This document shows positions 47,978-60,099 of a stretch of DNA of 64,000 bases, in pieces (within the stretch, counting starts at the first letter, position 1; the number at the start of each line of letters is the position of its first letter). The position numbers and the translations under genes were made by a program. The notes beneath the pieces are model-generated. The model did no database searches. It had not been told where the DNA came from and worked only from the letters and a program-made list of their open reading frames with translations. Origin of the DNA: Pseudomonas sp. PA27(2017) (GTDB taxonomy: Bacteria; Pseudomonadota; Gammaproteobacteria; Pseudomonadales; Pseudomonadaceae); NCBI RefSeq assembly GCF_001945445.1, contig NZ_MSXW01000014.1, forward strand, positions 106,870 to 170,869, read 5' to 3'.

Positions 47978-48496
47978 ATGTCTGATTACTCCGATGACTT
48001 CTCCGGCGAGAAGAGCAAATCCCAGGTCAAGCGCGAGCTGCATGCGCTTCAGGAACTGGGCCAGCGCCTGGCCGGCCTCAAGCCCGACTTGCAGCGCAAG
48101 CTGCCGCTGACCGACGCCCTGCGCCGCGCCCTGGAAGAAGCACCGAAGCACACCGCCAATTCGGCCAAGAAGCGCCATGTCCAGTTCATCGGCAAGCTGA
48201 TGCGCGAACAGGACATCGACGCCATCGTCGCGCTGCTCGACCAGGTCGACGCATCCACGCGCCAATACAACGAACGCTTCCACAACCTCGAGCGCTGGCG
48301 TGACCGGCTGATCGAGGGCAACGACGAGGTGCTGGAAAAATTCATCACCGAGTACCCCGACGCCGACCGCCAGCACCTGCGCGGGCTGATTCGCCACGCC
48401 CAGCACGAAGCGGCCCAGAACAAGGCGCCGGCCGCCTCACGCAAGATTTTCAAGTACATCCGCGAGCTCGACGACGCCCAGCGCGGCCTGCGCTAG
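47978..48496 (+). CDS. yjgA: Ribosome biogenesis factor DarP (YjgA)
   Basis: The 172-aa protein begins [28 protein letters not shown] at ATG 47978. DUF615/YjgA features are [24 protein letters not shown] and [26 protein letters not shown]. It binds 50S precursors. It lies between pmbA (divergent) and tldD (convergent). Confidence 0.95.
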   Translation: MSDYSDDFSGEKSKSQVKRELHALQELGQRLAGLKPDLQRKLPLTDALRRALEEAPKHTANSAKKRHVQFIGKLMREQDIDAIVALLDQVDASTRQYNERFHNLERWRDRLIEGNDEVLEKFITEYPDADRQHLRGLIRHAQHEAAQNKAPAASRKIFKYIRELDDAQRGLR

Positions 48497-48534
48497 GCGC
48501 CGTCCTGCGCGGGTGACGCCCCCGCCCGCGCCCA

Positions 48535-49977
48535 TCACGCGCCGGTCCCGCCGACTGTGATCGCATCGATCTTCAGGGTAGGCTGACCGACGCCGACCGG
48601 CACCGACTGACCATCCTTGCCGCAGGTACCGACGCCGCTGTCCAGCGCCAGGTCGTTGCCGACCATCGATACCCGGCTCATCGCCTCCGGGCCGTTGCCG
48701 ATCAGGGTCGCGCCCTTGACCGGTGCGGTGATCTTGCCGTCCTCGATCAGGTAAGCCTCGCTGGTGGAAAACACGAACTTGCCGCTGGTGATGTCGACCT
48801 GACCGCCGCCGAGGTTGGCGCAGTAGATGCCCTTCTTCACCGACCGGATGATTTCCTCGGGGTCGCTCTCGCCAGCCAGCATGTAGGTGTTGGTCATGCG
48901 CGGCATCGGCAGGTGCGAGTAGGATTCGCGGCGGCCGTTGCCGGTGCGCGCCACGCCCATCAGGCGGGCGTTGAGCTTGTCCTGCATGTAGCCCTTGAGC
49001 ATGCCGTTCTCGATCAGCGTGGTGCACTGGGTCGGCGTGCCCTCGTCGTCCATGCTCAACGAACCACGGCGCTCGGCCAGGGTGCCGTCGTCGACGATGG
49101 TGCACAGTTTTGACGCCACCTGCTGGCCGATCTTGCCACTGTAGTTGGAACTGCCCTTGCGGTTGAAGTCGCCCTCCAGGCCGTGGCCGACCGCCTCGTG
49201 CAGCAGCACGCCGGACCAGCCGGCACCCATCACCACCGGCAGGGTGCCGGCCGGTGCGGCGATCGCCTCGAGGTTGACCAACGCCTGGCGCAGCGCCTCG
49301 CGGGCGTAGCCCATGGCCCGGTCTTCGCTGAGAAAATAGCGGTAGTCGGTACGCCCACCGCCGCCGTGGCCGCCGCGCTCACGACGGCCGTTCTGCTCGA
49401 CGATCACACTGACGTTGAAGCGCACCAGCGGGCGGATATCGGCGCCCAGGCTGCCGTCGGTGGCTGCGACCAGCACGCGGTCCCAGACGCCGGCCAGGCT
49501 CACCGTCACTTGCTTGATGCGCGGATCCAGGCCGCGGGTGGCGACGTCGATGCGCTTGAGCAGCTCGACCTTCTGGGCACGGTCGATCACGTCCAGCGGG
49601 TTGTCGGCGGCGTACAGCGGCATCACTTCGGTAGCCTTGAAGGCCTGCACGCGGCCCTGCTGGCCGGCGCGGGCAATCGAGCGCGCGGCGCGAGCCGCCT
49701 GGCTCAGCGCTTCGGGGGTGATGGCATTGCTGTAGGCGAAGCCGGTCTTTTCACCGGACTGGGCACGCACCCCCACGCCCTGATCGAGGTTGAAACTGCC
49801 TTCCTTGACGATGCCGTCTTCGAGCACCCAGGTTTCCGAGACCTGGGTCTGGAAGTACAGGTCGGCGGCGTCGATGCCAGGGCCGGCCAGCTCGCCGAGC
49901 ACGCCAGGCAGATGCTCCAGGGTCAGGCCGCCGGGGCTCAGCAGTTGCTCGCTGACGGTCGATAACAGGTCGCTCAT
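48535..49977 (-). CDS. tldD: Metalloprotease TldD
   Basis: The 480-aa protein has the HEAVGH zinc motif at residues 260-265 ([14 protein letters not shown]). It is the catalytic half of the TldD/TldE protease. Its start overlaps the upstream nitrilase-like gene by four bases. Confidence 0.96.
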   Translation of the reverse strand: MSDLLSTVSEQLLSPGGLTLEHLPGVLGELAGPGIDAADLYFQTQVSETWVLEDGIVKEGSFNLDQGVGVRAQSGEKTGFAYSNAITPEALSQAARAARSIARAGQQGRVQAFKATEVMPLYAADNPLDVIDRAQKVELLKRIDVATRGLDPRIKQVTVSLAGVWDRVLVAATDGSLGADIRPLVRFNVSVIVEQNGRRERGGHGGGGRTDYRYFLSEDRAMGYAREALRQALVNLEAIAAPAGTLPVVMGAGWSGVLLHEAVGHGLEGDFNRKGSSNYSGKIGQQVASKLCTIVDDGTLAERRGSLSMDDEGTPTQCTTLIENGMLKGYMQDKLNARLMGVARTGNGRRESYSHLPMPRMTNTYMLAGESDPEEIIRSVKKGIYCANLGGGQVDITSGKFVFSTSEAYLIEDGKITAPVKGATLIGNGPEAMSRVSMVGNDLALDSGVGTCGKDGQSVPVGVGQPTLKIDAITVGGTGA

Positions 49978-50828
49978 AAGGTCTCCACATCAGGCTGCCG
50001 CGGCTCGGCCGCAGCGAAAAATCGTTTGTGTCGCAGCACAGGCATGCGCTCGCGGATCGCCAGCTGCTCGCCGGCATCGCGCTTGGCCAGCAGCATCGTT
50101 TCACCCTCGGCGTACTCTGCCAGCTTACGCCCCCAGGGGTCGACGATCAGGCTGTGGCCGTGGGTTTCTCGGCCGCCAGGGTGAATGCCGCCCTGGGCCG
50201 CCGCCAGCAGGTAGCACTGGGTTTCGATGGCGCGGGCGCGGATCAGCACCTCCCAGTGCGCCGCCCCGGTAACCCGGGTGAAGGCCGAGGGCGCAGTGAT
50301 CAGCTCGGCGCCTGCCTCACGCAGGGCGCCATATAGCTCAGGAAAGCGCAGGTCATAGCAAACGGTCAAACCCAGACGCCCGACGGGTGTGTCGGCCAAC
50401 ACTATTTGCCCGCCATGGGCATAGTCGTCCGACTCGCGATAGCGGCCGCGGCTGTCGCTGACGTCCACATCGAACAGGTGCAGCTTGTCGTAGCGCGCGA
50501 CGAACTGGCCGTGCTCATCGACCAGTAGCGAGCAGGCCCGCGGCTTGCCTTCGGGCTCGCCTTGCGGCGGCAGCGGCAAGGTGCCGGCAACGATCCACAG
50601 GCCGAGCTCTCGGGCAGTGCGCCGCAGCCAGGGTAATACCGGCCCCTCGCCGCTGGCCTCCAGCCGACCCAGGGCGGCGGCATCGTGCCGGCCCAGGGCC
50701 GAAAAGTTTTCCGGCAGCACGGCCAGTCGTGCGCCATCCGCCGCCGCTTGCTCCAGCAGGCGCCGAGCCTGCTGGAGGTTGGCGGCGATATCGTCCTGGC
50801 TGACCATCTGGATCACGGCGAATGGCAT
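49974..50828 (-). CDS. Nitrilase-family amidohydrolase
   Basis: The 284-aa carbon-nitrogen hydrolase has the catalytic Glu (LAVLPENFS), Lys ([10 protein letters not shown]) and Cys ([12 protein letters not shown]). It resembles Nit1/omega-amidase-type and deaminated-glutathione amidase proteins. ATG 50828 is preceded by GGAGG; a GTG two codons earlier sits inside that site. It is translationally coupled to tldD. Confidence 0.92.
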   Translation of the reverse strand: MPFAVIQMVSQDDIAANLQQARRLLEQAAADGARLAVLPENFSALGRHDAAALGRLEASGEGPVLPWLRRTARELGLWIVAGTLPLPPQGEPEGKPRACSLLVDEHGQFVARYDKLHLFDVDVSDSRGRYRESDDYAHGGQIVLADTPVGRLGLTVCYDLRFPELYGALREAGAELITAPSAFTRVTGAAHWEVLIRARAIETQCYLLAAAQGGIHPGGRETHGHSLIVDPWGRKLAEYAEGETMLLAKRDAGEQLAIRERMPVLRHKRFFAAAEPRQPDVETL

Positions 50829-50841
50829 CGGCACCTCCGGC

Positions 50842-53800
50842 TCAGTTGGGCTTCTCGAACGGCTTGTCGAATTTCAGCTCCGGGTCGTGCAGCGTGCCCT
50901 TGACGTCGTACTGCACGCTGGCGAAGCGCGCCACGCGGTCGCCGAGCAGCTTGTCGGCGATGAACAGCGCGCCGCCGATAGCCGGTGCCCCAACGATCAA
51001 TGCGGCGATTGGCAGGTTGTTGGTGACCGGCAGGGTGACCAGCAGCTTGGCATCGATCCCCTCGTTGACCATGTTCAAGGTACCGTTGAGCTCCAAGTTG
51101 CTCGACGGACCGGTCATGGTGATCGGCTCCTGGGTGACGAAAACGCCGTCGGTGGCCAGCAGGTTGCCTTTCACCCGGTCGTAGCTCAAGCCCTTGTCGA
51201 GCAGGTCGGAAAAATCGAGACGCAGGCGACGGCCGATGGAGTTGAAGTTGAGCAGGCCGAACACTCGCAGCGCCGAGGCCGAGCCCTGTACGTCGACGAA
51301 CTGACCTTTGCGCAGCGCCGCATCGAGGCTGCCGGAATAGCGCTTGAGGCTGAACCAGGCGGGAGAGCCTGGCCAATGCCCATCAGCATCCAGGCGGAAG
51401 CTCTCGCTGGTCGCCGATGGCGCGTAGCCCCACGCCTTGAGCACTTCGGATAATTTCTCGCCCTGCATGCGCCCCTTGTACCAGCTGCGCGTCTGCCCCG
51501 GCACGCCCTGCCAGCCGATCGCGCCGCCCAGCTTGAGGCCCTTGAGGTTGATATCCAGGTCGCTGAACTGCACGCCCTGGGCATCCGGGCGCGCCTTGAG
51601 CGACCAGGTGCCCATGTCGTCGTCGCCCTGGAACACGTGGGCGATGCGCAGATCCAGCGCAGGAATCTGCCGCGGGTCGAAGTCGGCCAGCGGGTCTGGT
51701 GCTTCCGGCTCCGGCGCGTTCTCGGTCTTCGGCTTGGACGCCGGCAGGCGCACGTATTCCATGTCGGCGACGATAGGCTTGCCGGTTGCCTCGAACAGAT
51801 CGATACGGCCCTTGGCCAGAGTGCTGTCCAGGCTCAGCGACCAACCGCCATCGAGCGGACGCAAGCCGACATCGAGATCGTCGAGCTGCTGACCGAGCCC
51901 CTCGAAACGCCCGATGCGCAGCTCGGCGTCGCTGAACAGTTGCTGGGCATTCTGGCGGGACGACTGCTGGTAGGGCTCGATCGCCTTCTGCCACTCGGCC
52001 AGGTTGACCTGGGCGACACGGCCCCGCACGCGCACGCCACGGGTGGTCGGCAGAATCGCCGGGCCGTCACCGAGGCGCAGCTCACCACGGCTCTGCTCGA
52101 ACTTGCCCGGTGGCGCGGCAAGGGTAAAGCTGGCGACATCGGCGTAGTCGAGCCAGTAGCGCTGCTCGGCGCCGCTGAAAGTCATGCGCCAATCAGCGTA
52201 ACGCTCTTCGTTGCTCGCCTTGCCGAAGGGTGCCGGCAGCGCAATGCTCAGGCCCTTGAGGTTGGAGTCGACGCGCAACTGGCTTTGCGCTCCCTCCAGG
52301 CTCAACCGCAGGCGATACGGCAGGGTGCCTTCGGCGGGCAGCTTCTGCGTGACGCCCAGCCATTGCGTCAGGTTGTTCAGGGCCACCACACCATTGGCTT
52401 CGATATGGCTGCGCGCCTGACCCGGCCGGCCATCGGCCACCGCCTTGCCACGAATGGCGTGGCCAAGCGCCCGCGCAGTTATCGACGGTGCGCTCAGGCC
52501 CTTGCTCGTGTCGTAGCGGAAATCGCCGGTCACGTCACTCAGTTGCAGCTCCGGCTTGCTGATCGCCAGCGAGGCCTTGTCGGCGCTGAAGTCGACGATC
52601 ACGTTGGCCGGCTCGCCTTTCTGCAGCGGAATGTCCAGATCCAGCGCACCATCCAGGACGCCCTCGCCCTTCCAGCCGGCGAAGGTATCGGCGACACCCA
52701 GCGGTGTTTCCTGAAGAATCTTCAGGCCGTCGCCAACGCTGCTCTGCAGCTTGCCGTTGAGTTTCAGGTGTGGGGTCTGGCCAGCGTCGACATGGGGGAT
52801 ATCAGCGAACGCTTCGCGCACACGGCTGTTCAGGATGCTGCCTTCGGAAACCCGCACGCGTACGCCGCTGTCTTCGATCAGCACCTGCCCACGGGCATCA
52901 CGCAACGTGGGCCAGCCGGGCTGAAAGGCCAGCTCGGCGTCCTCCACGTCGAAGAACAGGCTGATGCTGCGCACTGCAGGATCGGGGTTGCGGTTGATCG
53001 AACCCTGATACTGAAAGTAGCCCTCGTTGACCTTGCCGCTGTGGATGGCGGTCTTCAGCCATTCGTCGAGGGCCGGGCTGAGCACCGGCGTCGGCAGGTA
53101 TTTCTCGGTGAAGCGCGCATCGCCGTCGCGCATACCGACGCGCAGGTCCATGTAGTCCTCGCGCTCGGGGTCCTTGAGCATGCGGATCAGGAAGTCGCCA
53201 GCCACCTTGCCCTCTTCGCCCACCACCTGCAAATAGGGCGCGCGCAGGGTGAAGCCTTCGTCGTCGAGGGTCCAGGTCAGCCGACCCTTGGCCTCTTGGT
53301 AGACCCAGGCCTTTGGGAACAGGGTGGTCAGGTGCAGGGAGAAATCTTCGCTGTCGACCTTCAGCTCGCCGCCGCCGAGGTCGCCGGTGATGCTGCCACT
53401 GCCGTTCTCGACGGCAGGCGAGGCATGCCAGGCGGAAAAGCCGACACGCTCCAGGTTGGCAGAGAACTGCAGGCGCTGCGGACCTTGCGCCTCCGGCTGA
53501 TAGCTGGCGTTGAGGTTACGCAGGCCGCCATGGGGCTTGAGGGTCTGCAACAGATCCAGCGCCGTGTCCGGCAGCGGCGCCAAGCTCTCGACCAACGGCA
53601 CCAGAGGGCCGACATCGAGGCGGTCGGCGCTCAGCTTCCAACGCTGTGACTGGTCGTCCTTGGCAGCCTGATGGCCCAGGGCGATGCGTGCTTCACCCCA
53701 GCGGTCGTCGCCGCGGCTGAAGGCGAAATCATCCAGCAACAGGTCGAAGTCATCACCGTTGCGCTCGAAGTAGGCATTCAGGGCCAGGTCCTTGAGGGCG

Positions 53801-54669
53801 ACGGACTTGCGCTCGCCATAATGCCCCTTGATGGCCGGGGCATGCAGGCGGGTGACCGCGCGCTGTAACTGACGCTGATCCCACACGCCCCACAGCTCTC
53901 CGCCCAGTTGCAGGTTGTCGAGGTGCCAGTCGCGCGTCAGCCTGGGCGGCAGCCAGGCTGCCCAGTCGCTCTGCGGCGCATTCAGATAAAGCTCGGCGCG
54001 GGCGTCCTGCCAGTGATCGGGCTGGATACGCGTGCGCAGCTGCAGAGCCAGGGGTTGGCCATCCGGCAGATGCAGGCGCGCGTTCAGGCGCTGACGGCTG
54101 CTGCCGTTATCGACGCTGAGGTTGATGTCGGTGAGTTGCAGCGGCTCCTGCCCGAGCGGCTGGACGCTCACCCGGCTGCCGAGCAGGGAAAGATGGCCGA
54201 GCACCCGGGACTGGCGCAACGCCTTGGCGACATCCAGCGGCGGCTGATTCTGCCGTTGCGGCAGGCCGTCCACATGCCAGGCGCCCTGCTCGTCCTCGCG
54301 CAGGGTCAGGCTCAGGCCATCGAGCTGCAGGTCGGCGAGGCGCGGTTGCCAGGCCATCAGGCTGCCGAGCAGGTCAGGCACCACCTTCACCTGCTCGAGC
54401 GCTAGCGCCTGCTCGCCTTCGCCAATACGCAGATCGCGCACGGTCAGCAGCGGCGCGAAACCGCTCCAGTGGCCTTCCAGCGCGCCAATGGCGACCGGCA
54501 TGCCCAGGGCCTCGCTGGCGCGGGTTTGCGCCTCCTCACGATACTCGGCCACCAAAGGTACCAGCTGGCGACCAAGGCTCACATAAAAGGCGGCCAGCAC
54601 CAGGCCCAGCGCACACAGCCCCAGGCTCCAGCGCAACAGCGTGGCGAACGCCAGCCCCAAACGCGCCAT
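50842..54669 (-). CDS. yhdP: AsmA-like inner-membrane phospholipid transport protein YhdP
   Basis: The 1275-aa protein begins with one membrane helix (about residues 10-30) and then a very long beta-rich periplasmic part of the DUF3971/AsmA_2 type. Such proteins are bridge-like, moving phospholipid toward the outer membrane. TamB and YdbH share the role in E. coli. It lies 13 bp upstream of the nitrilase gene in a five-gene minus-strand run with rng and maf. Confidence 0.93.
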   Translation of the reverse strand: MARLGLAFATLLRWSLGLCALGLVLAAFYVSLGRQLVPLVAEYREEAQTRASEALGMPVAIGALEGHWSGFAPLLTVRDLRIGEGEQALALEQVKVVPDLLGSLMAWQPRLADLQLDGLSLTLREDEQGAWHVDGLPQRQNQPPLDVAKALRQSRVLGHLSLLGSRVSVQPLGQEPLQLTDINLSVDNGSSRQRLNARLHLPDGQPLALQLRTRIQPDHWQDARAELYLNAPQSDWAAWLPPRLTRDWHLDNLQLGGELWGVWDQRQLQRAVTRLHAPAIKGHYGERKSVALKDLALNAYFERNGDDFDLLLDDFAFSRGDDRWGEARIALGHQAAKDDQSQRWKLSADRLDVGPLVPLVESLAPLPDTALDLLQTLKPHGGLRNLNASYQPEAQGPQRLQFSANLERVGFSAWHASPAVENGSGSITGDLGGGELKVDSEDFSLHLTTLFPKAWVYQEAKGRLTWTLDDEGFTLRAPYLQVVGEEGKVAGDFLIRMLKDPEREDYMDLRVGMRDGDARFTEKYLPTPVLSPALDEWLKTAIHSGKVNEGYFQYQGSINRNPDPAVRSISLFFDVEDAELAFQPGWPTLRDARGQVLIEDSGVRVRVSEGSILNSRVREAFADIPHVDAGQTPHLKLNGKLQSSVGDGLKILQETPLGVADTFAGWKGEGVLDGALDLDIPLQKGEPANVIVDFSADKASLAISKPELQLSDVTGDFRYDTSKGLSAPSITARALGHAIRGKAVADGRPGQARSHIEANGVVALNNLTQWLGVTQKLPAEGTLPYRLRLSLEGAQSQLRVDSNLKGLSIALPAPFGKASNEERYADWRMTFSGAEQRYWLDYADVASFTLAAPPGKFEQSRGELRLGDGPAILPTTRGVRVRGRVAQVNLAEWQKAIEPYQQSSRQNAQQLFSDAELRIGRFEGLGQQLDDLDVGLRPLDGGWSLSLDSTLAKGRIDLFEATGKPIVADMEYVRLPASKPKTENAPEPEAPDPLADFDPRQIPALDLRIAHVFQGDDDMGTWSLKARPDAQGVQFSDLDINLKGLKLGGAIGWQGVPGQTRSWYKGRMQGEKLSEVLKAWGYAPSATSESFRLDADGHWPGSPAWFSLKRYSGSLDAALRKGQFVDVQGSASALRVFGLLNFNSIGRRLRLDFSDLLDKGLSYDRVKGNLLATDGVFVTQEPITMTGPSSNLELNGTLNMVNEGIDAKLLVTLPVTNNLPIAALIVGAPAIGGALFIADKLLGDRVARFASVQYDVKGTLHDPELKFDKPFEKPN

Positions 54670-54700
54670 TCAGTTCATGCTCCGTTCCGGCCGGGCGCCT

Positions 54701-56158
54701 TCAAAGCAGCACCACATCGTATTGTTCCTGGGAGTACATGGTTTCGACCTGGAACTTGATGGTTCGTCCTATGAATGCTTCGAGGTCGGCGACGTTGCCC
54801 GACTCTTCGTCGAGCAGACGGTCGACCACCTTCTGGTTGGCCAGCACGCGGTAGCCCTCGGGCTGGTAGGCGCGGGCTTCACGAAGAATTTCGCGGAAGA
54901 TCTCGTAGCAAGTGGTTTCCGCGGTTTTCAGCTTGCCGCGACCCTGGCAGTGGCTGCACGGCTCGCACAGCACCTGCTCGAGGCTTTCGCGGGTGCGCTT
55001 GCGGGTCATCTGTACCAGGCCAAGTTCGGTGATGCCGATGATGTTGGTCTTGGCGTGATCGCGCTCCAGCTGTTTTTCCAGGGTACGCAACACCTGGCGC
55101 TGGTGCTCCTCGTCTTCCATGTCGATGAAGTCGATGATGATGATCCCGCCGAGGTTGCGCAGGCGCAGTTGCCGGGCAATCGCGGTGGCCGCTTCGAGAT
55201 TGGTCTTGAAGATGGTTTCCTCGAGCGTGCGGTGACCGACGAAGGCGCCGGTATTGACGTCGATGGTGGTCATCGCCTCGGCCGGATCAATGATCAGGTA
55301 GCCGCCGGACTTGAGCGGCACCTTGCGCTCCAGGGCCTTCTGGATCTCGTCCTCGATGCCATGCAGGTCGAAGATCGGCCGCTCGCCCGGATAGTGCTCC
55401 AGACGATCGGCGATCTCCGGCATCAGTTCGGCGACGAAGCTGGTGATCTTGCCGAAGGTTTCCCGCGAGTCGACGCGGATCTTCTCGGAGCGCGGGCCGA
55501 CCAGATCGCGCAGGGTACGCAGGGCCAGGCTCAGGTCTTCGTAGATCACCGAGGGCGTCGGCGCACTCTTCATCTGTTCGCCGATCTGCGTCCACAGGCG
55601 GCGCAGGTAGCGGATGTCGACGAGGATCTCGTCGGCCCGCGCGCCATCGGCCGCGGTGCGCAGGATGAAACCACCGGCTTCGGCAATGCCTTCGGCGGCC
55701 ACGCAATCGGCGACCACCTGCTTGAGGCGCTCGCGCTCGGCTTCGTCTTCGATCTTCAGGGAGATGCCGACATGACTGGTGCGCGGCATGTACACCAGAT
55801 AACGCGACGGGATCGACAGCTGGGTGGTCAGGCGCGCGCCCTTGCTACCGATGGGGTCCTTGGTGACCTGCACGGTCAGGCTCTGGCCTTCGTGCACCAG
55901 GGCGCTGATGCTCTCCACGGCGCTGCCTTCGCGGCTGGAAATTTCCGAAGCATGGATGAACGCCGCACGCTCCAGGCCGATGTCGACGAACGCCGCCTGC
56001 ATGCCGGGCAGCACGCGCACCACTTTGCCTTTATAGATGTTGCCGACGATGCCACGGCGCTGGGTGCGCTCGACGTGCACCTCCTGCAGGACACCGTTTT
56101 CCACCACCGCCACGCGCGACTCCATCGGCGTGATGTTGATCAGGATTTCTTCACTCAT
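54701..56158 (-). CDS. rng: Ribonuclease G
   Basis: The 485-aa protein starts at ATG 56158 (MSEEILINITPMESRVAVVENG). It has the S1 domain near residues 37-120, catalytic region with TIDVNTGAFVGHRTLEETI and LIIIDFIDME, and a zinc-link CEPCSHCQGRG. It lacks the long C-terminal tail of RNase E. It matures 16S rRNA 5' ends. Confidence 0.96.
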   Translation of the reverse strand: MSEEILINITPMESRVAVVENGVLQEVHVERTQRRGIVGNIYKGKVVRVLPGMQAAFVDIGLERAAFIHASEISSREGSAVESISALVHEGQSLTVQVTKDPIGSKGARLTTQLSIPSRYLVYMPRTSHVGISLKIEDEAERERLKQVVADCVAAEGIAEAGGFILRTAADGARADEILVDIRYLRRLWTQIGEQMKSAPTPSVIYEDLSLALRTLRDLVGPRSEKIRVDSRETFGKITSFVAELMPEIADRLEHYPGERPIFDLHGIEDEIQKALERKVPLKSGGYLIIDPAEAMTTIDVNTGAFVGHRTLEETIFKTNLEAATAIARQLRLRNLGGIIIIDFIDMEDEEHQRQVLRTLEKQLERDHAKTNIIGITELGLVQMTRKRTRESLEQVLCEPCSHCQGRGKLKTAETTCYEIFREILREARAYQPEGYRVLANQKVVDRLLDEESGNVADLEAFIGRTIKFQVETMYSQEQYDVVLL

Positions 56159-56240
56159 GCGCCCATCTCTTGGCTGAGATGAAGTTGAAAGCAGCGCCGG
56201 GCCCATCACGCCCGTACCATCGCGGCCTGCAACCTCTGGG

Positions 56241-56837
56241 TTATGCGCTGGCAGTCTGTTGCCAGCACGGAATCGCGAATTGCGCGAGCAGTTCGGCAGT
56301 CTCGCACAACGGCAGGCCGACCACCGCTGAATAACTGCCCTGCATCTGGCTGACGAACACTGCAGCCAGCCCCTGAATACCATAACTGCCGGCCTTGTCG
56401 CGCGGCTCGCCAGTGGCCCAATACGCTTCGATCTGTGTCCGGTCGAGGGGTTTGAAGCGCACCGTGCTGGTCACCACACGGGCCTCGGCGCGGGCCTGGC
56501 TGACCAGCGCGACGGCGGTCAGCACCTGATGCTCGCGGCCGGACAGCGCAGCCAGCGTGGCCAGCGCATCCTCGCGGTCGACGGGCTTACCGAGAATACG
56601 GCCATCGAGCACCACGGCGGTGTCTGAACCGAGCACCACGGCGTCCTGGTGATCCGCCAGGGTATCGAAGGCCGCCTGCGCCTTGGCTAGCGCCAGGCGC
56701 TCGACGTAGGCGGCTGGCGCCTCGCCCGGCTGTGGGGTTTCATCGATGGGCACCACATGAGTGGCGAAGGAAACGCCGATCTGCGCGAGCAGCTCGCGAC
56801 GGCGCGGCGACGCAGAGGCCAGGTAGAGCGTGGTCAT
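56241..56837 (-). CDS. maf: Maf-like nucleoside triphosphate pyrophosphatase
   Basis: The 198-aa protein starts at ATG 56837 ([16 protein letters not shown]). It has the SASPRR and later VLGSDTAVV motifs of Maf proteins, which hydrolyse dTTP/UTP or modified nucleotides. It lies between mreD and rng as is common in gamma-proteobacteria. Confidence 0.94.
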   Translation of the reverse strand: MTTLYLASASPRRRELLAQIGVSFATHVVPIDETPQPGEAPAAYVERLALAKAQAAFDTLADHQDAVVLGSDTAVVLDGRILGKPVDREDALATLAALSGREHQVLTAVALVSQARAEARVVTSTVRFKPLDRTQIEAYWATGEPRDKAGSYGIQGLAAVFVSQMQGSYSAVVGLPLCETAELLAQFAIPCWQQTASA

Positions 56838-56871
56838 GCACAGGTCTCGCAATCAAGCGCCGCAGCGCGGT

Positions 56872-57360
56872 TCAGTTGACTCGCATGCGCCGGTGCACCG
56901 CGCGCAGCAGGGTGCACACCCAGGGCCAGAGCAGCGCGCTGACCAGAGCCGGCAACACGAAGGCCAGAGTCGGCGGGCGGTTGCCGGTCAGGGCGTTGAG
57001 CCACAGTTGCACCAGTTGGGCCACGCCGAACACCACCAGCAGCACCATGCTCTGCTGCCACATGGGAAACATGCGCAGGCGCTGGTGCAGGCTCAACACC
57101 AGAAAGGTGATGAGGGTGAGGATCAGCGCGTTCTGTCCCAGCAGCGTGCCGTTGAGCACGTCCGCCAGCAGGCCGATGCAGAAGGCACTGGTCATGCCGA
57201 CGCGGTGCGGAACCGCCAGCACCCAGTAGGTGAGAAACAGCGCCAGCCACAGCGGCCGGCCGATCTCCATGAAACGCGGCAGCGTGGACACACTGAGCAG
57301 CAGCGCCAGTACCAGGCTGGCCCAGATCACCCAGAGGTTGCTGGAACGGGTGGCGATCAT
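56872..57360 (-). CDS. mreD: Rod-shape protein MreD
   Basis: The 162-aa integral membrane protein has about five hydrophobic helices and FLTYWVLAVPHRVGMTSAFCIGLLADVL, the conserved MreD core. It acts with MreB, MreC and RodA in lateral wall growth. Its start overlaps mreC by four bases. Confidence 0.95.
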   Translation of the reverse strand: MIATRSSNLWVIWASLVLALLLSVSTLPRFMEIGRPLWLALFLTYWVLAVPHRVGMTSAFCIGLLADVLNGTLLGQNALILTLITFLVLSLHQRLRMFPMWQQSMVLLVVFGVAQLVQLWLNALTGNRPPTLAFVLPALVSALLWPWVCTLLRAVHRRMRVN

Positions 57361-58349
57361 TGGCGGGCCTCCTCAGCGCCGGCGGGTTCTGCCGGCGCAG
57401 CTTCAGGTGCCGGCGCTTCGACTGGCGGCGCATCCTCGACCGGCGCCTCGGCATCGGGATGCTCGAGGGCGCGGCGATCGACCTCCTCCTGGGCCTCGGC
57501 CGACTCGGCAGCGCGCTGCTCCGGCGTGCGCGGGTCGGTGAAAACCAGCAGCATGTAGCGGGTCCGGTTGAGATTGGCGGTCGGCACTGCGCGCACGATG
57601 GCGAACGGCTGGCCGGAGTCGTGCACCACCTCGGTCACCGTAGCCACCGGATAGCCGGCAGGGAAGCGCTGGCCAAGGCCGGAACTGACCAGCAGGTCGC
57701 CTTCCTTGATGTCGGCGGTGTCGGCCACATGGCGCAGTTCCAGGCGCTCGGGGTTGCCAGTGCCGGTGGCGATGGCGCGCAGGCCGTTGCGGTTGACCTG
57801 CACGGGAATACTGTGGGTGGTATCGGTGAGCAGCAGCACACGGGAGGTGTACGGCATCACTTCGACCACCTGGCCCATCAGGCCGCGGGCATCGAGCACC
57901 GGCTGGCCGAGCACCACGCCGTCCTTCTCGCCCTTGTCGATGAGAATGCGATGGGTGAAAGGGTTGGGGTCGATACCGATCAGCTCGGTGGCCAGCACCT
58001 CGTCGTCGACCAGGGCCGAGGAGTTGAGCAGCTCGCGCAGCCGCACGTTCTGCTCGGTCAGCGCGGCCAGCTTCTGCAGGCGGCGCTGCATCATCAGCTG
58101 TTCGGCCTTGAGCTTCTCGTTCTCGGCGGCCAGCTCGTTGCGTGAGCTGAGTTCCTGGGTGGCGCTTTCCCACAGGGTGACCGGCAGGCGGCCGAGCCAG
58201 TAGACGGGCTCGACGATCAGGCCGAGCTGGCTACGAACCGACTGCAGGACGGTAAGACGGGCGTCGACGACCATCAGAGTGGCCGACAGCACGGCGAACA
58301 CCAGCAGGCGTACACCGAGCGACGGACCTTTGGCGAATAGCGGCTTTAT
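57357..58349 (-). CDS. mreC: Rod-shape protein MreC, probable AUA start
   Basis: The frame encodes MreC: membrane anchor LGVRLLVFAVLSATLMVVDA, a coiled coil (about residues 75-105) and the periplasmic beta domain, then a Pro/Ala/Glu-rich tail. The first in-frame ATG/GTG/TTG is GTG 58301, inside the membrane helix, which would truncate the anchor. Upstream, in frame, the sequence reads IKPLFAKGPSLG, the usual pseudomonad N-terminus, with ATA at 58349 where the Met codon should be. GAGG precedes it by eight bases. I therefore propose ATA as start; a sequencing error or another rare start is possible. MreC links MreB to the wall machinery. Confidence 0.8.
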   Translation of the reverse strand: MKPLFAKGPSLGVRLLVFAVLSATLMVVDARLTVLQSVRSQLGLIVEPVYWLGRLPVTLWESATQELSSRNELAAENEKLKAEQLMMQRRLQKLAALTEQNVRLRELLNSSALVDDEVLATELIGIDPNPFTHRILIDKGEKDGVVLGQPVLDARGLMGQVVEVMPYTSRVLLLTDTTHSIPVQVNRNGLRAIATGTGNPERLELRHVADTADIKEGDLLVSSGLGQRFPAGYPVATVTEVVHDSGQPFAIVRAVPTANLNRTRYMLLVFTDPRTPEQRAAESAEAQEEVDRRALEHPDAEAPVEDAPPVEAPAPEAAPAEPAGAEEARQ

Positions 58350-58430
58350 GGCGATTACCTCGTAGCCTGCCCGGAAGCTGCATGCGGCGCGATGGTAGCT
58401 TCCGAGCTGCTGCAGCGTGAGGCGTGCGGC

Positions 58431-59796
<1,366 letters not shown>

Positions 59797-60084
59797 ATGG
59801 CGCTTGAACGCTCCGAGGTGGAAAAGATCGCACACCTGGCCCGCCTGGGCCTGAGTGACAGTGAACTGCCACAGACCACCGCAACCCTCAACAGCATTCT
59901 GGGCCTGATCGACAACATGCAGGCGGTCGACACCACCGGCATCGAGCCCCTGGCCCACCCGCTGGAAACCACCCAGCGTCTGCGTGCCGACGCCGTTACC
60001 GAAGCGAACCAGCGCGACGCCTACCAGGCCATCGCCCCGGCCGTGGAAAGCGGCCTGTACCTGGTTCCCAAAGTCATCGAGTAA
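59797..60084 (+). CDS. gatC: Asp/Glu-tRNA(Asn/Gln) amidotransferase subunit C
   Basis: The 95-aa GatC has [17 protein letters not shown] near the N-terminus and [15 protein letters not shown] in the middle. It stabilises GatA in the GatCAB complex that amidates Glu-tRNA(Gln) and/or Asp-tRNA(Asn). It is first in gatCAB. Confidence 0.96.
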   Translation: MALERSEVEKIAHLARLGLSDSELPQTTATLNSILGLIDNMQAVDTTGIEPLAHPLETTQRLRADAVTEANQRDAYQAIAPAVESGLYLVPKVIE

Positions 60085-60099
60085 GGAAAGCCTTCCGCC

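Noticed and set aside
51637..53649. A 670-codon plus-strand frame opposite yhdP
   Set aside because: Shadow of yhdP in a GC-rich genome, without signal, motif or ribosome-binding site.
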